DNA of 64,000 nt from Francisella halioticida (GCF_002211785.1 NZ_CP022132.1:1-64000), one strand, 5' to 3'. Positions 34,623 to 44,838 are shown, counted from the stretch's first letter. Notes: generated from the letters alone by a model not told the origin. Numbers and translations: made by a program.

Positions 34623-35910
34623 TATAATACCCCATGAAATTTTAACAACAATTTTGATCCTAAAGTAGCTAAACTATAAATGAGCAATTTAGGATAAATG
34701 TAAATGAGTAATAAGAGAAAAATATATACCGTTGAATTTAAGACTAAAGTTGTCTTGGAAGTATTGAGGAAAGATCAAACAATCACACAGTTATCAGTAA
34801 AATATAATATTACGCCCAAAAACATAAATAATTGAAAAACAGCCTTTTTAGAAAATGCTGAGTTGGCAATGGATCCATCCAAATCAGTATCACAATATAA
34901 AAAAGACAATGCAAAGCTTCAAACCAAGATAGATCAGTATTCTAAGAAGGTTGGACAACTAACAATTGAGAAGGAATTTCTTGAGGGAAAGCTCGTAAGC
35001 TTGGGATTATCTGATAGAAAAGCGATGATTGATCCTAAGCATAAATTATCTGTTGTAAAACAAAGTTTCTTATTAGAAGTTTCTAGAGCTGGTTTATATT
35101 ACAAGCCTGTGGTTAACGAACATAAAGAAGAAGTAAAAGCAAAGCTTATACAGATACATGAGGAGATTCCCTGCTACGGCTATATAAAAGCTCATAAGCA
35201 ATTAATAGAAGATGGGTTTAGCATCTGTGAGAACACAGTACAAAAGTATCGTAAAGAGTTAGGCATCAAAGCTATATTGGCGGTGAAAAAACCAAACTTA
35301 AACTTATCTGAACCTAACAAAGAGCATGCTATTTATAGTTACAAACTAAAAGGTTTAAGCATATTGAGACCTAATCAAGTTTGGTCTACAGATATTACAT
35401 ATATTAAGACTGATGCTGGCACAGTTTATATGGCAGCTATTATTGATTGGTACTCTAAGGCTGTACTAAGTTGGGAGATATCCAACACTATGGATAGTAG
35501 TTTAGTTATGAAAGTTTTAAATGAAGCTCTGTATAAATATGGAGTACCAGAAATATTTAACACTGATCAAGGTAGCCAGTACACATCTAACATTCATATC
35601 CAAACATTATTGGATAAAAAAATTACTATATCTATGGATGGTAAAGGTAGAGCAACTGATAACATTTGCATCGAAAGATTTTGGAGAAGTGCTAAATGTG
35701 AGAGATTTTATTTAAATCAATATCCTGGCATTGTTGAACTAAGAAACGATGTGGATGATTATATAGATTTTTATAATAATAGAAGATTTCATGAGTCTAT
35801 CAATTATAAAAAACCTATGGAATTTTATTACGATAACTTATTGGAAAAACGGGCGGCTTAGATGGGAACTAAATAATTGAAAATATTGTTTAATTTATTG
35901 GGGTAGTATA
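34623..35910 (+). mobile_element. Type B IS3-family element, copy 1
   Basis: The 1288-base element matches 45932-47219. Its ends are imperfect inverted repeats: TATAATACCCCATGAAATT at the left and, read inward from the right, TATACTACCCCAATAAATT. It sits between plsC and trpB, ending 97 bases before the trpB start. Its transposase frame has a nonsense codon, so this copy is probably inactive. Confidence 0.85.
34704..35861 (+). pseudogene. IS3-family transposase (type B) with nonsense codon
   Basis: The intact copy at 46013 is one 385-residue frame uniting OrfA and OrfB. Here the tryptophan codon of NNWKTAF is TGA (34833-34835, codon 44), which breaks the helix-turn-helix part. The frame is open again from 34863 and includes the whole integrase core: WSTDITYIKTD, NTDQGSQYTS and CIERFWRSAK. 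A few other substitutions separate the copies. A truncated catalytic protein could still be made but would lack the DNA-binding domain. Confidence 0.88.
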
Positions 35911-35920
35911 AACATATTAA

Positions 35921-35936
35921 ATCCAAAGTTTTGGAT
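35921..35936. promoter_or_regulatory. Inverted repeat upstream of trpB
   Basis: ATCCAAA-GT-TTTGGAT is a near-perfect palindrome between the type B IS end and trpB, 72 bases ahead of the start. It could be an operator for trpBA or a chance palindrome. No leader peptide with tryptophan codons is visible in this short region. Confidence 0.35.
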
Positions 35937-36007
35937 TAACTTACTCTAGCCTTTAGATTAAATATTAGCGATAATATTAATAATAAAAGAATCAGTAAAT
36001 CTATATA

Positions 36008-37201
36008 ATGTCAAAATTAAACGCTTATTTTGGTGAGTTTGGAGGGCAGTATGTACCTCAATTGCTTGTTCCAGCTCTTGAGCAACTTGAACAAGAGTTC
36101 ATAAAAGCACAGAATGATGAGTCTTTTAGAAAAGAATTTAAAGAGCTTTTACAAGAATATGCAGGTCGCCCGACAGCTTTAACATTAACAAAGAACTTAG
36201 TCAAAGGGACTAAAACCAAGTTATATCTTAAAAGAGAAGATCTACTTCATGGTGGAGCTCATAAGACTAACCAAGTTCTAGGCCAAGCTCTACTTGCAAA
36301 AAGAATGGGCAAAAAAGAGGTTATTGCAGAGACTGGTGCCGGTCAACATGGTGTAGCTACAGCGCTAGCATGTGCTTTATTAGACCTAAAGTGTAAGGTT
36401 TATATGGGTGCAAAAGATGTTGAACGCCAAAGTCCAAATGTCTTTAGAATGAGATTAATGGGCGCTGAAGTAATACCAGTTCATAGTGGCTCAGCAACAT
36501 TAAAAGATGCGTGTAATGAAGCTCTAAGAGACTGGTCTGGGAGCTATAATAGAGCACACTACTTACTTGGCACTGCAGCAGGGCCTCATCCTTTTCCTAC
36601 TATTGTTAGAGAGTTCCAAAGAATCATTGGTGAGGAAACTAAGCAACAAATTTTAGCAAAAGAAGGTAGACTTCCTGATGCAGTAATCGCTTGTGTTGGT
36701 GGTGGATCAAATGCAATAGGAATATTTGCTGATTTTCTTGATGAAGAAAGTGTCAAACTTATTGGGGTTGAGCCTGCAGGTAAAGGAATAGATACTGGTA
36801 AACATGGAGCTCCTTTAAAGCATGGAAAGCTAGGCATTTTCTTTGGAATGAAAGCTCCCCTAATGCAAGATATCAATGGTCAAATAGAAGAGTCCTATTC
36901 AATATCAGCAGGCTTAGATTTTCCATCTGTAGGACCTCAGCACGCATATTTACAATCTATAGGGCGAGCTGAATATGTCTCTGCTACAGATGATGAAGCA
37001 TTAGACGCATTTAAGCTTTTATGTCGGAAAGAAGGTATTATCCCAGCATTAGAATCTTCACATGCTCTTGCCTACGCCCTAAAGCTTGCTTTTGCAAACC
37101 CTAATCAAGAGCAAACACTTGTTGTAAATCTCTCTGGTCGAGGAGATAAGGATATCTTCACAGTTCATGATATTTTAAAACAAAGAGGAGAGGTTCAATA
37201 A
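36008..37201 (+). CDS. trpB: Tryptophan synthase beta chain
   Basis: TrpB condenses indole with serine to make tryptophan, using pyridoxal phosphate. The 397-residue protein has the cofactor lysine in [10 protein letters not shown] (K86), the [10 protein letters not shown] segment and the phosphate-binding [10 protein letters not shown]. The N-terminal [11 protein letters not shown] is typical. Its stop codon overlaps the trpA start by one base (TAATG). The gene is intact, and the rest of the trp pathway is not in the window. An IS3 element ends only 97 bases upstream, so the native promoter region may be shortened. Confidence 0.97.
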   Translation: MSKLNAYFGEFGGQYVPQLLVPALEQLEQEFIKAQNDESFRKEFKELLQEYAGRPTALTLTKNLVKGTKTKLYLKREDLLHGGAHKTNQVLGQALLAKRMGKKEVIAETGAGQHGVATALACALLDLKCKVYMGAKDVERQSPNVFRMRLMGAEVIPVHSGSATLKDACNEALRDWSGSYNRAHYLLGTAAGPHPFPTIVREFQRIIGEETKQQILAKEGRLPDAVIACVGGGSNAIGIFADFLDEESVKLIGVEPAGKGIDTGKHGAPLKHGKLGIFFGMKAPLMQDINGQIEESYSISAGLDFPSVGPQHAYLQSIGRAEYVSATDDEALDAFKLLCRKEGIIPALESSHALAYALKLAFANPNQEQTLVVNLSGRGDKDIFTVHDILKQRGEVQ

Positions 37202-38007
37202 TGAGTCGTTATACTAATTTATTTGGGAAACTAAAGTCTAAGAATGAAGGCGCATTCATTCCCTTTGTAACTATTGGGGATCCAAATAAAAGTTTATCCT
37301 TTGAGATCATAGATACTCTAATTAAGTCAGGCGCGGATGCTTTAGAAGTAGGAATACCTTTTTCCGATCCTTTAGCAGATGGCCCAACTATACAAGAAGC
37401 AAATATTAGAGCTTTAGATAGTGGTATTACTCCAGATGATTGTTTTGAGATTTTAGCTAAAATTAGGAGTAAATACCAAGATATTCCAATAGGTTTACTT
37501 CTATATGCAAACCTTGTCTATGCAAATGGTATAGAGAATTTTTATAAAAAATGCCTAAATGCAGGTGTAGACTCTATACTAATAGCTGATGTGCCAGCTC
37601 ATGAATCTAGAGAGTTTCGAGAGATAGCTGAAAAAGTTGGTATATCTCAAATATTTATTGCTCCACCAGATGCTAATGAAGACTTGTTAAAACAGATATC
37701 TGAACTTGGCAGAGGGTATACGTATCTACTTTCAAGAGTTGGTGTAACTGGAGCAGAAACTGCTGCAAATATGCCAGTTGAAGAAGTGCTTGGGAAACTT
37801 GGAGAATACAATGCCCCTGAATCAATATTAGGTTTTGGAATATCAACCCCAGAACAAGTAGCTAAAGCTATAAAAGCTGGTGCTGCTGGAGCAATCTCAG
37901 GATCTACTACTGTCAAAATAATTCAAAAAAACTTATCTGATAAACATAAAATGCTTAAAGAGCTTGGTTGCTTTGTTAAAGATATGAAGTCAGCAACAAT
38001 AAAATAA
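37201..38007 (+). CDS. trpA: Tryptophan synthase alpha chain
   Basis: TrpA cleaves indole-3-glycerol phosphate and channels indole to TrpB. In this 268-residue protein the catalytic residues are E49 and D60 ([16 protein letters not shown]), the same numbers as in E. coli, and the phosphate-binding [10 protein letters not shown] and [10 protein letters not shown] are present. The start overlaps the trpB stop by one base, so the two chains are made in a coupled way. The gene is intact. Confidence 0.97.
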   Translation: MSRYTNLFGKLKSKNEGAFIPFVTIGDPNKSLSFEIIDTLIKSGADALEVGIPFSDPLADGPTIQEANIRALDSGITPDDCFEILAKIRSKYQDIPIGLLLYANLVYANGIENFYKKCLNAGVDSILIADVPAHESREFREIAEKVGISQIFIAPPDANEDLLKQISELGRGYTYLLSRVGVTGAETAANMPVEEVLGKLGEYNAPESILGFGISTPEQVAKAIKAGAAGAISGSTTVKIIQKNLSDKHKMLKELGCFVKDMKSATIK

Positions 38008-38009
38008 TA

Positions 38010-38110
38010 TGAAAAGAATTATAATTCAAGTCTTAGTATTTATATTTATATATAACGATGTTAATGCTCAAGAATTATTTAACAATTACAAAGTCATAAA
38101 AACTATACAT
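38010..38110 (+). pseudogene. 5' remnant of a secreted-protein gene
   Basis: Directly after trpA an ATG opens a frame starting MKRIIIQVLVFIFIYNDVNA, which looks like a signal peptide, followed by QELFNNYKVIKTIH. It is cut after about 33 codons by an IS3-type end (from about 38110). The rest of the gene is not found in the window. Confidence 0.45.
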
Positions 38111-38310
38111 GATCTCCCCCGTTAATTTGGGACACTTTTGATGTCAGGAAAAGGAGAGAGACATGGCTTACAAAAGATACCCAGAAGAATTTATGGATCA
38201 AGCAGTGCAGTTATGCTTAGCGGAAGATGCAAATCGTAAAGAAATAGCAGATAATCTAGGAATAAATTATAAAACACTCTGTACATGGATAACCAGCTAC
38301 ATGTCAAAAT
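38110..38310 (+). pseudogene. Relic of an IS3 element related to type C (left end and orfA start)
   Basis: A left terminal repeat (GATCTCCCCCGTTAATTTGG) is followed by an orfA beginning at 38163: MAYKRYPEEFMDQAVQLCLA, then EIADNLGINYKTLCTWI. It is homologous to the type C OrfA (MRYTKEFKDEAVKLCLQ) but clearly diverged, so it belongs to a different subfamily. It is truncated after 49 codons by the type A IS3 at 38311. Confidence 0.7.
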
Positions 38311-38398
38311 TATAATGTTCCCAGAAAAAGCTACTGATTTTAGAAAGATTTTTATTCCTAGATGTTAAAGTTAACTAGATAAATTAGGAAATAGATAA

Positions 38399-38677
38399 AT
38401 GAGTAAAAAAAGAGTAACGTATACAGCTGATTTTAAAGCTAAAGTAATTATAGAATTGCTAGAAGGCGATATGACAGTTAATGAGATAGCAAGTAAGTAT
38501 GATTTACTTCCTAAAAACGTGCACAATTGGAAGCAGTAATTTTTATCTAATGCTTGCTTAGCATTTGATAAAAGCTCTGTTGTTAAGGAGTATAAGCAGG
38601 AAATAGATGAGCTTAGAAAAGATAAAGATGCAACAAGTAAAAAACTAGGCGAGGTAATAGTAGAGAGGGATTTTTAA
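38399..38677 (+). pseudogene. IS3-family OrfA (type A) with nonsense codon
   Basis: The sequence is the same as orfA at 14160 except that the glutamine codon in NWKQQF is TAA (at about 38537), which stops translation after the helix-turn-helix, and one further substitution (E to K near SKELGE). The downstream part of the frame is open. Confidence 0.85.
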
Positions 38678-39568
38678 ATGGGAAAGCTAAAAAGCTTGGT
38701 ATCATCAAATGATAGAGTAAACTCTGTAGATACTAAGCTAGAATTATCTTTAAATAATCAGCTTAAACTATTATCTGTATCTAAGAGTGTGTACTATTAT
38801 ACACCAATATCAAAATTTAGTAGTAATGATGATATTAGACTATTAAATGCAATAGATTTGATACATACTAAACATCCATATTATGGTACGAGAAGGCTAG
38901 TAAAGTTGCTAAATAGATTAGGATTTCTAGCTGGAAGGAAGCTAATCAAAAGTGCTATGGAATTCATGGGTATTAAGGCATTGTATCCTAAAAAAAAGAC
39001 AACTGTCATTAATAAGCAACACAAGAAATATCCATACTTACTTAATGTATTTAAAAATGAGACGAATCAGGTTGTTATAGATAAAGCTAATAAGGTATGG
39101 AGTGCTGATATCACGTATATTAGACTAGAATGTGGGTATGCATATTTAGCAGCCATAATAGATTGGCATAGCAAGAAAATACTAGCTTGGAAGATTTCTA
39201 ATACTATGGATACACATCTAACAACTAGTGTGTTAAAAGAAGCGTTATTTAAATATGGTAAACCTGATATCTTTAACTCTGATCAAGGAACTCAATATAC
39301 AGCAAAAGAGCATATTAAAATATTATCTGATAATAAAATAAATATATCTATGGATGCTAAAGGAAGATCTATAGATAATATTGCAATTGAGAGATTTTGG
39401 AGAACACTGAAATATGAAAATGTTTATCCGGCATCATATATAACTATGAAAGAGGCTAAAGTAGGTATCAAAGAATATATTGATATTTACAACAATGAAA
39501 GACTACATTCTAGTATTGGATATATGACTCCTGATGAAGTATATTCTGGTATTTTAGATGCTGCATAA
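38678..39568 (+). CDS. IS3-family transposase OrfB (type A), copy 2
   Basis: This OrfB of 296 residues has all three catalytic residues (SADITYIRL, NSDQGTQYT, IERFWRTLK). It differs from the copy at 14439 by one visible substitution. Because its own orfA is truncated by a nonsense codon, it might be expressed poorly or need OrfA supplied from copy 1. Confidence 0.9.
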   Translation: MGKLKSLVSSNDRVNSVDTKLELSLNNQLKLLSVSKSVYYYTPISKFSSNDDIRLLNAIDLIHTKHPYYGTRRLVKLLNRLGFLAGRKLIKSAMEFMGIKALYPKKKTTVINKQHKKYPYLLNVFKNETNQVVIDKANKVWSADITYIRLECGYAYLAAIIDWHSKKILAWKISNTMDTHLTTSVLKEALFKYGKPDIFNSDQGTQYTAKEHIKILSDNKINISMDAKGRSIDNIAIERFWRTLKYENVYPASYITMKEAKVGIKEYIDIYNNERLHSSIGYMTPDEVYSGILDAA

Positions 39569-39628
39569 AAGCAAGGAATAAAAATATTTTATAAAGTGGT
39601 ATTGAATAACAGGGACAGTTTAGATAAA

Positions 39629-40064
39629 CAAATTGTCTTTATCACAAAGCAGACTAATAAATAAATATGTAAAAAATGATTCTATTATTAATGTTTCAGA
39701 TAGTTTTAGTTATAAAGGAGATATTTCAATACTTTATACCAAGCTTGGTATCGAAAATGTAATAATCCCTGAAATAAAGTCTTACAATACTACCATTAAG
39801 TTATTATCACAATACTCAATTAACACCAATAGTCTAGAAAATTATTATAATTTAGCTTTGGATAATTATATATCTAGTTATAAAAAAACATATATAGACT
39901 TAATAGGAGAGTATAAAACTAATATTAGTGCTAATGATATAATGTACTCTTTATCACTAATGACATCAGCTAACTCCCAGTTCAACAACATATTAGGAGT
40001 TCTTTCAAGGAATACAACTCTTGATTGTAGCATTAGATTTTTGTTTGACTTATTAAAATTATAG
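39629..40064 (+). pseudogene. 3' half of the gene split by type A IS3
   Basis: The frame begins without an ATG immediately after the IS and reads NKLSLSQSRLINKYVKNDS through to RFLFDLLKL and a stop at 40064. It continues, in phase, the 5' half that ends at 14071, where the last codons are ENLI. Both junctions carry AAA, a possible 3-base target duplication. A TTG at 39633 could serve as a start for a truncated product. I do not recognise the protein: it is helical toward the end and lacks signal or membrane segments. Confidence 0.5.
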
Positions 40065-40195
40065 CATTTAATAAATTTAGATTTCGTTTGTAATAGCAAT
40101 AAATTACATAAAAAAAATTTATATTATAAGATAATTCTCACTGTTTAAAATATTCAAGTGGCAAAATTAAAGGCCTATAGACTATTACTTAGTAA

Positions 40196-40224
40196 TTGAC
40201 TAATTTTAAAACCCTGTATATTAT
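40196..40224 (+). promoter_or_regulatory. Promoter of the DUF3568 lipoprotein array
   Basis: TTGACT at 40196-40201 and TATTAT at 40219-40224, spaced 17 bases apart, form a good sigma-70-type promoter about 40 bases before the first lipoprotein start. An overlapping TATATT at 40217 is an alternative -10. Confidence 0.6.
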
Positions 40225-40265
40225 GGCTTATGCAATTATTTATAAAAAATTATAGGGATGGGTTC

Positions 40266-40661
40266 ATGAAAATAAAAAAGACATTTACAGTATTATTACT
40301 AGCTGTATCAGTACTTTCACTAAGTAGTTGTTGGCTTATTATTGGTGCAGTTGTTGGAGCTGGTACAATTGCTTATGTTCAAGGTGAATATTCTATGAAC
40401 ATAGATGGTAGTTTAAAAGATGTTTATAATGGTGCATTAGAGGCTGTACAAAGTAACAATGATTATGTTATAACTAAAAAAGATATTACTCCGACAGATG
40501 CAACAATAGAGGGTAATACAAAAGTAGATGCTACAAATTTTTCTATTAAAATAGAAAAACTTACTAGCAAGGCATCAAAAGTTACTATTAAATTTGGTAC
40601 TTTTGGAGATCGTACAGCATCAGCAACATTGATGGATCAAATTCAAAAGAATATTAAATAA
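40266..40661 (+). CDS. DUF3568-type lipoprotein, first of four
   Basis: The mature lipoprotein follows a signal peptide with lipobox LSSC (TVLLLAVSVLSLSSC). I start at the ATG of MKIKKTF, which has AGGGATGGG upstream; the frame is open 12 codons earlier. The conserved body has GTIAYVQGEYSMNIDGSLKD, a helix (NGALEAVQSNND) and the C-terminal pattern VTIKFGTFGDRTASATLMDQ. DUF3568 proteins are small Francisella lipoproteins of unknown function. Three paralogues follow in tandem on the same strand with gaps of 2 to 20 bases, so they are one operon that grew by duplication. Confidence 0.82.
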   Translation: MKIKKTFTVLLLAVSVLSLSSCWLIIGAVVGAGTIAYVQGEYSMNIDGSLKDVYNGALEAVQSNNDYVITKKDITPTDATIEGNTKVDATNFSIKIEKLTSKASKVTIKFGTFGDRTASATLMDQIQKNIK

Positions 40662-40677
40662 TATAGAAGGGTAAAAA

Positions 40678-41079
40678 ATGAAACTCCTCAAAAAACTTCT
40701 TTTCATGTCACTTATCTCTTGCTCTGTGGTAGCGTTAAATAGCTGTAGACATACAGCGGTACCTGTTGGTGATGGAACAGTCACATACTCTGATGGAAGC
40801 TACTCGATGAATATCGAAGGAAACTACAATGAGGTTTATGAAGCAGCATTAAAAGCCATAAATGAAAATAATGGCTTTGTATTCGTTTCTAAAGCTATCG
40901 ATAGCAAACATTATAAGGCTAAGGTTGAAGGTGCAACAAAAATAGATAGTACCAGCTTTTCAATAGAGATAAAGAAACTTACAAACAATATATCAAAAGC
41001 TACCATCAAGTTTGGTACTTTTGGAGATAAACAAATGTCATCAACTCTAATGGATCAAATTCAAAAGAATGTAAAATAA
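40678..41079 (+). CDS. DUF3568-type lipoprotein, second of four
   Basis: The 133-residue paralogue has the lipobox ALNSC after MKLLKKLLFMSLISCSVV. The body matches its neighbours (SYSMNIEGNYNEVYEAALKA and IKFGTFGDKQMSSTLMDQIQ). It differs in the segment just after the lipid cysteine, where the hydrophobic alanine/glycine stretch of the others is replaced by RHTAVPVGDGTVTYS. The function is unknown. It lies 16 bases after the first copy. Confidence 0.8.
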   Translation: MKLLKKLLFMSLISCSVVALNSCRHTAVPVGDGTVTYSDGSYSMNIEGNYNEVYEAALKAINENNGFVFVSKAIDSKHYKAKVEGATKIDSTSFSIEIKKLTNNISKATIKFGTFGDKQMSSTLMDQIQKNVK

Positions 41080-41099
41080 GATAGAATAGAAGGATAAAA

Positions 41100-41510
41100 A
41101 TGAAACTCCTTAAAAAATGTTTTTTTGTATTAATACTCTCTTGTTCTGTAATAGCTTTAAACAGTTGTATACTTGCTGCGGTAGCTGTTGGTGGTGGGAC
41201 AGTTGCATACCTTAATGGAAACTACTCTATGAATATACAAGGAAATTATAAGGATGTTTACATTGCTTCATTAAAAGCAGTGAAAGAAAACAATGACTTT
41301 GTATTAGTTTCTAAAACTATTGATAGTAAGAATAATAATGCTGATATTGAAGGTGCTACAAAAATAGATAGCACTAGTTTTTCTGTAGAAATTAAGAAAC
41401 TTACTAAATATGCATCAAAAGTTACTATTAAGTTTAGTGCTTTTGGAAACCAGCAAATGTCATCAACGTTAATGGATAAAATCCAAGCTAAATTATATCA
41501 AAAGTCTTAA
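41100..41510 (+). CDS. DUF3568-type lipoprotein, third of four
   Basis: The 136-residue paralogue has the lipobox ALNSC and the post-cysteine stretch ILAAVAVGGGTVAYLNGNYS. It is closest to the second copy in the signal peptide (MKLLKK) and body (KTIDSKNNNADIEGATKIDS), suggesting that these two arose from the latest duplication. The C terminus is slightly longer and ends LYQKS. The function is unknown. Confidence 0.8.
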   Translation: MKLLKKCFFVLILSCSVIALNSCILAAVAVGGGTVAYLNGNYSMNIQGNYKDVYIASLKAVKENNDFVLVSKTIDSKNNNADIEGATKIDSTSFSVEIKKLTKYASKVTIKFSAFGNQQMSSTLMDKIQAKLYQKS

Positions 41511-41512
41511 GT

Positions 41513-41911
41513 ATGCGCAAAACTATTCGCTTAATAATACTATCTATATTTACTGTTTACTGTCTTAACAGTTGTATATTGACAGCGGTACTGGTTGGTA
41601 GTGCAATTGTTGCTGGAGGAGCAGTATATTATGTAAAAGGTGATTATGTTATAGAAATTCCTCGAGATTTAAGAACGGTATATAATGCCACGATAAAGGC
41701 AATACAAGTGAATCGCAAGTACTCTCTTAAAAACCAAACATATACTGGAAAATCAGCAAAAGTTGAGGCATCTGAAGCAGGCTCTGATATTTCGATAGAG
41801 TTAACAAGTATAAAAAGTAGAACAACAGAAATAAAAATTCGATATGGGACTTTAGGGGACGAAAAAAAATCTGCTAATTTAGCAAACGAAATAACTAAAA
41901 ATATTAACTAG
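41513..41911 (+). CDS. DUF3568-type lipoprotein, fourth of four
   Basis: The 132-residue paralogue is the most diverged. It has the lipobox CLNSC (IFTVYCLNSC), a glycine/alanine-rich stretch (AVLVGSAIVAGGAVYYVKGD), then VIEIPRDLRTVYNATIKAIQ and KIRYGTLGDEKKSANLANEI. It starts two bases after the third gene's stop, so translation may be coupled. The function is unknown. Confidence 0.78.
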   Translation: MRKTIRLIILSIFTVYCLNSCILTAVLVGSAIVAGGAVYYVKGDYVIEIPRDLRTVYNATIKAIQVNRKYSLKNQTYTGKSAKVEASEAGSDISIELTSIKSRTTEIKIRYGTLGDEKKSANLANEITKNIN

Positions 41912-41974
41912 TAAATTATTGTTTAATTTTTACTGAACTTTTCCTTTTTAATTAGATTTAAAAATGTATAATTT

Positions 41975-43402
41975 GTGGCAATGATTAAGCCAAAATTTAA
42001 TATTCCAATGAGCAATAAGGTATTAGATAGATATTACACAAATAACAGACATATTTGGGTGCTAGTTTTATCTGGTGCTCTTATAGGGATTATGATTGGC
42101 TTAATAGCATCATCTTTTCAACTATTTCTAGACCTTATATTTAAATATAAGGAAAAGCTTTTCTCACTTTGTGGTAGTAGTACTATACTACAAATTTTAA
42201 TATCTATTTCGATCACCATAACGATGGTAGTTATATCTGTATTCATTGTCAGAAAATTTGCTAAAGAAGCAGGCGGAAGTGGTATACATGAGGTTGAAGG
42301 GGCTCTAAAAGGTTGTAGAAAACTACGTAAACGTGTAGTTCCTGTAAAGTTTGTGAGTGGACTTTTCTCATTAGGTTCTGGCTTAAGCTTGGGTAAAGAA
42401 GGTCCTTCAATTCATATGGCTGCAGCAATTGCTCAATTCTTTGTTGATAGATTTAAGCTAACTAAAAAGTATGCCAATGCCGTAATATCAGCTGGTGCTG
42501 GTGCCGGTCTAGCAGCTGCCTTTAATACTCCTTTATCTGGAATAGTTTTTGTAATAGAGGAAATGAACAGAAAGTTTAGATTTAGTGTATCTGCCATCAA
42601 ATGTGTCATAGTAGCATGCATTATGAGTACAGTTGTCACAAGAGCCATAATGGGTAATCCTCCAGCTATAAGGGTTGAAACATTTAGCTCTGTACCACAA
42701 AATACTCTTTGGCTTTTCGTAGTCTTAGGCATTGTATTTGGGTATTTTGGATTATTATTTAATAAGTCTCTGATTAAAGTTGCCAATTTCTTTTCGAACG
42801 GCTCAAAAAGAAGGTATTGGACTCTTGTTGTAACTGTCTGTATAATTTTTGGTACTGGAGTAGTTTTTGCTCCTAATGCTGTTGGTGGTGGGTATGTAGT
42901 TATAGCAAATTCTCTTGATTATAATTTTTCTATAAAAATGCTCCTAGCTATGTTTGCATTACGTTTTGCCGGTGTGATCTTTTCTTATGGTACCGGTGTC
43001 ACAGGTGGCATATTTGCTCCGATGATTGCATTAGGTACTATTTTTGGACTTGCTTATGGGCTTGCCATAAATCAGCTTTTCCCACAGTATAATGTTGAAG
43101 CAGGAGTTTTTGCTGTTGCTGGTATGAGCGCCTTATTTACTGCTACAGTTGGAGCTCCATTAACAGGCATCACTCTTGTAATTGAGATGACTTGGAATTA
43201 CCAGTTATTACTACCTCTTATGATAACTTGTCTTAGTGCATCAATGCTTACATATATTCACCATCAAAAACCAATATATGATACTCTACTAAGACGAACT
43301 ATTTCAAATGAAAGAAAGCAAGAGGAGAGGTTAAAGAATGAGCGAAATCAAAAACAAACTCCAAATACTTCAGAACAAACTATCACAAAAGAAGAATTAT
43401 AA
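41975..43402 (+). CDS. ClC-family chloride channel/antiporter
   Basis: The 475-residue membrane protein has the ClC selectivity motifs: AGGSGIHEVEGA (GSGIP in most members), LGKEGPSIHMAAA containing the gating glutamate, and GVTGGIFAPMIALG. Such proteins exchange chloride and protons across the inner membrane, for example in acid resistance. The frame opens at GTG 41975; an ATG two codons later (MIKPKFNI) is as likely a start, and neither has a strong ribosome-binding site. The C-terminal 40 residues are charged and there is no CBS domain. Its end overlaps the start of the M32 peptidase pseudogene. Confidence 0.9.
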   Translation: MAMIKPKFNIPMSNKVLDRYYTNNRHIWVLVLSGALIGIMIGLIASSFQLFLDLIFKYKEKLFSLCGSSTILQILISISITITMVVISVFIVRKFAKEAGGSGIHEVEGALKGCRKLRKRVVPVKFVSGLFSLGSGLSLGKEGPSIHMAAAIAQFFVDRFKLTKKYANAVISAGAGAGLAAAFNTPLSGIVFVIEEMNRKFRFSVSAIKCVIVACIMSTVVTRAIMGNPPAIRVETFSSVPQNTLWLFVVLGIVFGYFGLLFNKSLIKVANFFSNGSKRRYWTLVVTVCIIFGTGVVFAPNAVGGGYVVIANSLDYNFSIKMLLAMFALRFAGVIFSYGTGVTGGIFAPMIALGTIFGLAYGLAINQLFPQYNVEAGVFAVAGMSALFTATVGAPLTGITLVIEMTWNYQLLLPLMITCLSASMLTYIHHQKPIYDTLLRRTISNERKQEERLKNERNQKQTPNTSEQTITKEEL

Positions 43403-44838
43403 TCACGCAATATCTTTAATGCATTGGGATCTAGAAACAGAAGCTCCCAAAATTCAATAAAAACAAGATCTGAAGTTCTTGGCTTTTTTAGTGAAAAAGT
43501 CTATGATGCTATAAACAATAATGAGGTTGATACCAGTTTAGATTTTTTAAATAAAAATTACTCTAAGCTTGATGAAATTAATAAAAGAATTGTATATTTA
43601 ACAACTAAAGAGAAAGATAAGCTTAGCAAAATACCAAAACAATAATATGTTGAATACAGTAAAATACTATCTCAAGCACAAAAAAATTGGGTAGAAGCTC
43701 GCCAAAATAATGATTTCGAAATATTTGCCCCATTTTTAGAAAAAATAATAAGCTATCAGAAAAAATATATCCAACGGATAGGATATTCAGAACATCCTTA
43801 TGATGTATTATTAGATGAGTATGAAGAAGGAATGACTGTTGCTAAATTAGAGCCTTTTTTTAATAGTCTAAAAGAAAGTATAGTCCCCTTATTAGACAAA
43901 ATAAAATCTGCCAAGCAAGTAGATACCACATGTGTTGACCAAAACTATGATATTGAGAAGCAAAAAAAATACTCGTATAAGGTTGCTGAGCAATTAGGTT
44001 TTAATTTTGAGAGTGGAGTTTTAAAAGAAAGTGCACACCCATTTACATTAAATTTTAATAAATATGATGTCAGGATGACAACTCGTTATATACAGAATCT
44101 TTTTACATCATCACTGTTTAGTACAATCCATGAAACAGGTCATGCGATGTACGAACAAAATATTAACGATGATATTTACGATACTATCCTTGGCACAGGT
44201 GTGAGCCTAGGGGTACATGAATCACAGTCGCGCTTTTATGAAAATCTTGTTGGTAAAAATAAGTCTTTCTAAAAAGCTAACTATAAAAACCTTCAGAAAA
44301 TATTTCCAGAAAACCTTAAAAAGTTAGTGTTGATAGTTTCTATAAATCAATAAATAAAGTCGCCTCAAGCTTAATTCGAGTTGAAGCTGATGAGCTAACT
44401 TACTCGCTACACATTCTTGTGCGCTTTGAGATAGAAAAAGAAATTTTTGAAAAAGATATTTCAATTAAAGAGCTACCAAAACTTTGGAATGATAAATACC
44501 AAAAATATTTAGGAATCACTCCTAATGATTATGCTGATGGTATTTTACAGGATGTTCATTGGGCTGCAGGATTATTTGGTTATTTCCCAACATATGCTTT
44601 AGGTAGTGCATATGCTTCTCAGATATTTCACTATATGAATAAGAAATTTGATATTAACCATGCAATTGAAGAAAATAAGCTAGATCAAATTCTTAATTTT
44701 TTAAACAATAATATTCATAAATTTGGTAGCCTTAAGCCTGCGAATGGGGTGATATATAATATGTGTGGTGAGCATCTAAATGCTAGGTATTATATTGATT
44801 ATTTAGAAAATAAATTTTCAGAGATTTATAACCTGTAA
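43338..44838 (+). pseudogene. M32-family carboxypeptidase, several lesions
   Basis: The pieces together match a Taq-type metallocarboxypeptidase of about 500 residues. The start (MSEIKNKLQILQNKL, then AISLMHWDLETEAP) is at 43338 within the ClC gene. The frame is lost at a TAA near 43458, continues in another frame, meets a TAA at 43643, then is open through the zinc motif HETGHAMYEQ and VHESQSRFYEN. Further stops and a frameshift near 44270-44340 precede the C-terminal part (IRVEADELTYSLHI to LENKFSEIYNL). At least four lesions show that it is dead. Confidence 0.88.

Larger units (their letters stand above)
38311..39625 (+). mobile_element. Type A IS3-family element, copy 2
   Basis: This is the direct-repeat partner of 14072-15386, identical apart from a few substitutions, and bounded by the same TGTTCCC...GGGACA ends. 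Together the two copies flank about 23 kb that holds the hydrogenase and trp genes. This copy's orfA is broken, so it depends on the other copy to move. Confidence 0.85.
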
